Shown piece after piece: positions 14,562-17,812 of a DNA stretch of 17,812 nucleotides; the first letter of the stretch is position 1; the number at the start of each line of letters is the position of its first letter. A program made the position numbers and the translations under genes. Under the pieces are notes generated by a model. That model ran no database searches. It had not been told where the DNA came from and was given only the letters and a program-made list of their open reading frames with translations. This DNA is from a bacterium (GTDB taxonomy: Bacteria > UBA9089 > JASEGY01): assembly GCA_030019105.1 (NCBI GenBank), contig JASEGY010000014.1, positions 4,018 to 21,829 on the forward strand, written 5' to 3'.

Positions 14562-15719
14562 ATGTCATCACTGGATAAAATTATCGAGTCCGGAGAGAAT
14601 TTTTATACGGAGTTTAAGCGAGAGATGGAACATCCCGATAAGATAGCGGCTGAGATAGTTGCTTTTGCCAATGTTGAGGGGGGGATGATCATATTTGGAG
14701 TAGATGATGAGGGGGAAATCTATGGTGTTGAAGAACCGAATCAACTTGAACAACGAATCAACAATATCCTGCGGACTAATTGTATCCCACCCTTAACCGG
14801 GGATATTGAAAAAAAGCAGCTAACCGGCAAGACTATTCTGATTCTTCATATCCCTAAAGGCAGTGATAAACCATACAAAACCAACAGAGGAGTATATTAC
14901 GAAAGGGTGGGAACATCCAGGCGAGAGGTAACCAGGGAGGAATTGGCCAGACTGTTTCAACAGGCAGGAATGCTCCATTATGATATCTTGCTGGTAGAAG
15001 ACACCTCACTGGAGGATTTGGATTTAACCAAGGTTCGGGAGTATTTCAGGAAATTTGTCGATATTGATATAGATAGACTGGATGTTCCGCTCTCTCTTTT
15101 TTTGAAGAACGCCAAGATACTGGGCAAAAAAGAAGACAGATTCCTGGCCACGGTAAGCGGCATCCTGATGTTTGGCAAGCAGCCTCAAGATGCCCTGTAT
15201 CAAAGCGGTATCTCACTTGCCAGATATGAAGGTACAGTGATATCAGAGAGGCTTCTGCATCACCAGCATATCACTGGCACTCTTCCTGAGCTTATTACCA
15301 AGGCTAATAGTCTGGTTAATGAATACAATCGGACATCTTCCATCATTAAGGGTATGAAACGGATAGAATCAAAGAAGTACCCTGACGTGGTTTTGAGAGA
15401 GGCTGTTATTAATGCGGTGGCACATAGAAATTACAGCCTATCGGGTAAGCGTATCCGGATATTTATCTTTGATGATCGGATAGAGGTGCGAAGCCCTGGC
15501 AGGTTGCCTAATACAGTTACTTTGGAATCTATAAAGATAAGTGATTCCTTTGCCAGAAATCCTGTTCTGGTCAAATACCTGAATAATTATGGATTTATCG
15601 ATGACCTTGGTCGAGGGGTTCCCCTTATGATACATAAAATGGAGGAAATAGGCGGGGAGACGGAACTCGAGATCGTAGGTGAAGAGTTCATTGTGACCCT
15701 ACGAGCGCCGGAAGATTAA
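14562..15719 (+). CDS. AlbA_2 (Schlafen-like) and GHKL ATPase domain protein
   Basis: This 385-residue protein has an N-terminal AlbA_2/Schlafen-type nucleic-acid-binding domain (about 10-130) with YTEFKREM, IVAFANVEGGMIIFGVDDEG and GVYYERVGTSRREVTREEL. A C-terminal HATPase_c_4-type ATP-binding domain (about 270-380) follows, with the N-box REAVINAVAHRNYS and the glycine loop in DDLGRGVPLM. Such proteins are annotated as RNA-binding or transcriptional regulators and are often found in defence or mobile contexts; the exact activity is not established. It ends straight after the ATPase domain, without the C-terminal winged helix of longer relatives. AAAGGAGGT (14538-14546) lies 15 bases before the ATG, unusually far, and an in-frame TAG at 14553 rules out an earlier start. 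A BrnT-like toxin pair follows. Confidence 0.88.
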   Translation: MSSLDKIIESGENFYTEFKREMEHPDKIAAEIVAFANVEGGMIIFGVDDEGEIYGVEEPNQLEQRINNILRTNCIPPLTGDIEKKQLTGKTILILHIPKGSDKPYKTNRGVYYERVGTSRREVTREELARLFQQAGMLHYDILLVEDTSLEDLDLTKVREYFRKFVDIDIDRLDVPLSLFLKNAKILGKKEDRFLATVSGILMFGKQPQDALYQSGISLARYEGTVISERLLHHQHITGTLPELITKANSLVNEYNRTSSIIKGMKRIESKKYPDVVLREAVINAVAHRNYSLSGKRIRIFIFDDRIEVRSPGRLPNTVTLESIKISDSFARNPVLVKYLNNYGFIDDLGRGVPLMIHKMEEIGGETELEIVGEEFIVTLRAPED

Positions 15720-15737
15720 AGGCGGTTGGTAGTTATC

Positions 15738-15832
15738 CTTTACACTTTTTCCTGAGATTAGGGCGAGAGAAACCAGGTTTCTTCAAGAAACCTGGTTTCT
15801 GGGTCTGTGCGCTTCACCCCAAAAGTGTAAAG
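15738..15832. repeat. Short inverted-repeat element enclosing a GAAACC palindrome
   Basis: The ends CTTTACACTTTT (15738-15749) and AAAAGTGTAAAG (15821-15832) are a perfect 12-bp inverted pair. Between them lies a GAAACC palindrome (15768-15800, two 16-base arms around one C), identical over 32 bases to 12621-12652. No target duplication is clear. It occupies most of the 165-bp gap before the toxin gene. Confidence 0.75.
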
Positions 15833-15884
15833 TTGCTATTTGGGCGCTTTGAAACGATGCCCCATTTTGTTTCAAGGAGACGGA

Positions 15885-16169
15885 ATGAAGATTGAAGGTG
15901 TCATATGGAATAGAGATGTGGTGGACAAACTTGCTTTCAAGCACCAGGTTGAAACTGATGAGGTCGAGGAGGTGCTCGATAGCAAACCAAAGTTCCGCTT
16001 CGTGGAAAAAGGAGAACAAAAGGGCGAAGATGTATACCTGGCTCTGGGACAAACCGATGCGGGACGGTACCTGGCTGTACTCTTCATCTACAAGAAGACG
16101 AAAGAAGCATTGATATTGAGTGCCAGAGACATGGAGAGAAAGGAGAGAAGGCAATATGACAGAAAGTAA
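15885..16169 (+). CDS. BrnT-like (DUF497) type II toxin
   Basis: This 94-residue protein fits the BrnT pattern: an N-terminal strand with IWNRDVVDKLAFKH and a middle DEVEEVLD. A strand in GRYLAVLFIYKK and the C-terminal hallmark ILSARDMERKERRQY follow. BrnT toxins are small RNases that slow growth by cutting RNA and are held by a DNA-binding partner. The match is by motif only, and the sequence is divergent. Start: AAGGAGA (15874-15880) right before ATG 15885; the frame is open further up but without a better start. The gene overlaps the CopG-type antitoxin by 14 bases in the usual toxin-first order, so the two are co-translated. The pair may repress its own promoter, as known for the family. 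Confidence 0.75.
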   Translation: MKIEGVIWNRDVVDKLAFKHQVETDEVEEVLDSKPKFRFVEKGEQKGEDVYLALGQTDAGRYLAVLFIYKKTKEALILSARDMERKERRQYDRK

Positions 16170-16419
16170 GCTTAGGTCCATACCCCATTTTGCCTCCCTC
16201 GATGAGCTTGTGGAGTTTTTTGAAACCCACGATTTGGGTGAATACTGGGAACAAATGCCCGAAGCCCACTTCGAGGTGGACATCAAGAGACGGACGCACC
16301 TGTTCGCTCTTGACGAGGAGATTGCCGATAAGCTGACCGAAATCGCTTTATCGAAGCAAGTCCCGTCGGCGGTGCTTATTAATTCCTGGTTGAGGGAGAA
16401 GCTTCTGGCACAAGCATAG
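16156..16419 (+). CDS. CopG-family antitoxin
   Basis: This 87-residue protein matches the CopG_antitoxin type: an N-terminal IPHFASLDELVEFFETHDLG and YWEQMPEAHFEV that wrap the toxin. A short ribbon-helix-helix-like end follows (RTHLFALDEEIADKLTEIA, then VPSAVLINSWLREKL). It should neutralise the BrnT-like partner and bind the operator of the pair. An in-frame ATG at 16120 would add 12 residues lying wholly inside the toxin gene. ATG 16156, behind GAGAGAAGG, gives the standard family N-terminus and a 14-base overlap, so I prefer it. Confidence 0.82.
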   Translation: MTESKLRSIPHFASLDELVEFFETHDLGEYWEQMPEAHFEVDIKRRTHLFALDEEIADKLTEIALSKQVPSAVLINSWLREKLLAQA

Positions 16420-16435
16420 ATTAGAAGAGGACATA

Positions 16436-17758
16436 ATGCTCAAAGGAAAAGAGGTTATTTTAGGAGTTACAGGTAGCATTGCGGCCTATAAGTCGGCTGA
16501 GATTGTCCGGGAGTTAATCAAGCAAGGGGCCAAAGTCCAGGTAGTGATGACTAAAGCGGCGACGGCCTTTATCACCCCTCTCAGCTTGCAGACACTTTCC
16601 GGCCGGACGGTAATCACCGATCTATTCTCTTCCCCATCAGCCTGGGAGATAGAACATGTATCTCTGGCTGAACGGGCTGATCTTATCCTGATTGCCCCGG
16701 CTACGGCTAATATCATCGGCAAGATCGCCGGCGGGATTGCCGATGATATGCTTTCAACCCTTGTTCTGGCCGCTCGCTCGCCCATCCTGATTGCCCCGGC
16801 GATGAATGAGGCCATGTACGAAAACCCCATCCTGAAGGCCAATATTGAAAAACTCAAAAACCATGGGTTTTGCTTTATTGAGCCTGAAGAAGGAGACCTG
16901 GCCTGTGGAAAGAAGGGCAAAGGAAGGCTGGCCTCAATTGAGACAATAATAAGGGGTGTCTTAACTGCAATCCGAAATCCGCAATCCACGGAACAGTCCG
17001 CAGTCCACAGTCCACAGTCCACAGTAGGCAGTCCGCAGGCCATCGACCGTGGACTATTCCGCAATCCGAAATCCGAAATCCGAAATCGGAAGATACTGAT
17101 TACGGCCGGACCTACTCAGGAGCCAATAGATCCGGTGCGCTACATCAGCAATCCATCCTCCGGCCGGATGGGTCTGGCCTTAGCCGAAGCAGCCCACCGG
17201 CAGGGAGGAGAGGTGATCGTAGTTACCGGCCCGATTGCCCTTGAGCCACCCCCTGGTGTAACCACCATCAGGGTACAAACGGCCCAACAGATGCGCGAGG
17301 CGGTCATGGAACATTTCTCCTCGGTTGATATTTTTATTTCGGCTGCTGCTGTCTCTGACTACCAACCTGAAAAATCAGCTAAAGAGAAGATCAAGAAGAC
17401 TAAGGATCGCTTAACTCTGGAACTGGTAAAGACGCCGGATATTCTGGCTGAGGTGGGTCAAGTCAAAGGCGAGAACCAAATTGTAGTTGGTTTTGCGGCC
17501 GAAACAGAGGATCTGGAACAAAACGCCCGGAAGAAACTGGAGGAGAAGGATCTTGATCTCATCGTGGCCAACGATTTAACCCGGGAAGGGGCCGGCTTTG
17601 GAGGCGAGACAAACATGGTGACTATGATTACCAGGAGTGGTGAAGTAATTAAGACGCAGAAGTTGCCCAAAATCGAGGTGGCTGAAGCCATACTTGAGCA
17701 AGTAAGCAGGATTAGTAAGCGTTCAGGTATCAGGTCTCAGCCAAAACCTGATACCTGA
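16436..17758 (+). CDS. coaBC: Bifunctional phosphopantothenoylcysteine decarboxylase / phosphopantothenate-cysteine ligase
   Basis: This 440-residue cytosolic enzyme makes 4'-phosphopantetheine for coenzyme A in two steps. The CoaC half (1-176) is an FMN-binding decarboxylase with GVTGSIAAYK, the catalytic His74 (IEHVSLAERAD), the PAMNEAMYENP motif with Asn124, and Cys157 in LACGKKGKGRLA. The CoaB half (218-428) is the CTP-dependent ligase with ITAGPTQEPIDPVRYISNPS, SSGRMG, AAVSDYQP, KTPDIL, FAAET and DLIVANDL. All key residues are present. The oddity is the linker, residues about 177-217, coded by a period-7 array, which makes the protein about 40 residues longer than a typical CoaBC (near 400). 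The tail (RSGIRSQPKPDT) and stop lie in another inverted repeat. Start: GAAGAGGA before ATG 16436. Confidence 0.95.
   Translation: MLKGKEVILGVTGSIAAYKSAEIVRELIKQGAKVQVVMTKAATAFITPLSLQTLSGRTVITDLFSSPSAWEIEHVSLAERADLILIAPATANIIGKIAGGIADDMLSTLVLAARSPILIAPAMNEAMYENPILKANIEKLKNHGFCFIEPEEGDLACGKKGKGRLASIETIIRGVLTAIRNPQSTEQSAVHSPQSTVGSPQAIDRGLFRNPKSEIRNRKILITAGPTQEPIDPVRYISNPSSGRMGLALAEAAHRQGGEVIVVTGPIALEPPPGVTTIRVQTAQQMREAVMEHFSSVDIFISAAAVSDYQPEKSAKEKIKKTKDRLTLELVKTPDILAEVGQVKGENQIVVGFAAETEDLEQNARKKLEEKDLDLIVANDLTREGAGFGGETNMVTMITRSGEVIKTQKLPKIEVAEAILEQVSRISKRSGIRSQPKPDT
16967..17090 (+). repeat. Period-7 arrays inside coaBC
   Basis: GCAATCC, GAAATCC, GCAATCC (16967-16987) lead into AGTCCRC-type units (about 16995-17036). 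A partly inverted stretch follows (GTGGACTATTCC, about 17048-17060), then GCAATCC and GAAATCC units (17061-17088). Translated, it gives runs like SPQST and RNPKSEIRN. The array falls exactly between the two enzyme domains and keeps the frame. Confidence 0.9.
17724..17757. repeat. Inverted repeat spanning the coaBC stop codon
   Basis: CAGGTATCAGGT (17724-17735) and ACCTGATACCTG (17746-17757) are a perfect 12-bp inverted pair with a 10-base loop. The word TCAGGTA is the same as in the array after pilQ (12317). The TGA stop (17756-17758) is supplied by the repeat. It may double as a terminator, though no T-run follows. Confidence 0.85.
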
Positions 17759-17794
17759 TATACTCAGCACGGTCATAAATAGTGATTTTGAATA

Positions 17795-17812
17795 GGTTGT
17801 AAGTTGTAGGTT
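17795..17812 (+). repeat. Start of a GGTTGTA period-7 array, cut by the window end
   Basis: GGTTGTA, AGTTGTA and GGTT run to the last base. The word is the same as in the MITE core at 9279-9317, so a related element probably continues beyond the window. Confidence 0.7.

Overview
The window is bacterial, and every gene in it reads on the + strand. It fits an uncultured diderm lineage. The signs are a cargo-like giant surface protein with a type IX-style C-terminal domain, a PorV/PorQ-type outer-membrane protein, and a PilO-PilP-PilQ set that needs two membranes. No marker fixes the phylum. A candidate phylum of the FCB/Omnitrophota kind is a guess from gene style only.

Layout. Positions 1-6877 are the 3' part of a giant secreted protein made of fibronectin III, FlgD-like and Ig-like modules, ending in a sorting-type domain. 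Positions 7052-8277 hold two tiny membrane proteins and a PorV/PorQ-like barrel. Positions 8367-12308 hold pilO, pilP and pilQ (inner-membrane scaffold, lipoprotein and secretin of a type IV pilus-like machine) without pilM or pilN. Then come pgpA (phospholipid synthesis), a 3'-truncated nucleotidyltransferase joined to a GC-richer ybhB-like gene, an AlbA_2/Schlafen-type ATP-binding protein, a BrnT-like toxin with its CopG antitoxin, and coaBC (coenzyme A synthesis). A fragment of repeat DNA closes the window.

From about 6.9 kb onward almost every gap is filled by small repeats. (a) One MITE-like element is present twice, in opposite orientation, either side of the porV-pilOPQ block. (b) Two different MITEs, each with perfect terminal inverted repeats and an 8-bp target duplication, lie together in the pilO-pilP gap. 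(c) A 32-37 bp palindrome built on GAAACCAGGTTTCT occurs three times. (d) Short arrays with a 7-bp period (one with 8 bp), usually facing their own reverse complement, occur in most gaps, inside coaBC and at its stop codon. Two of the 7-mer words recur at distant sites.

The most unusual signal is this repeat system: period-7 arrays of varying sequence, often nested in terminal-inverted-repeat elements, that have entered coding DNA. Its best-supported coding effects are a frame-preserving linker in coaBC and stop codons of pgpA and coaBC that lie inside inverted repeats. The second point of interest is the neighbourhood of type IX-like cargo, PorV-like barrel and secretin genes.
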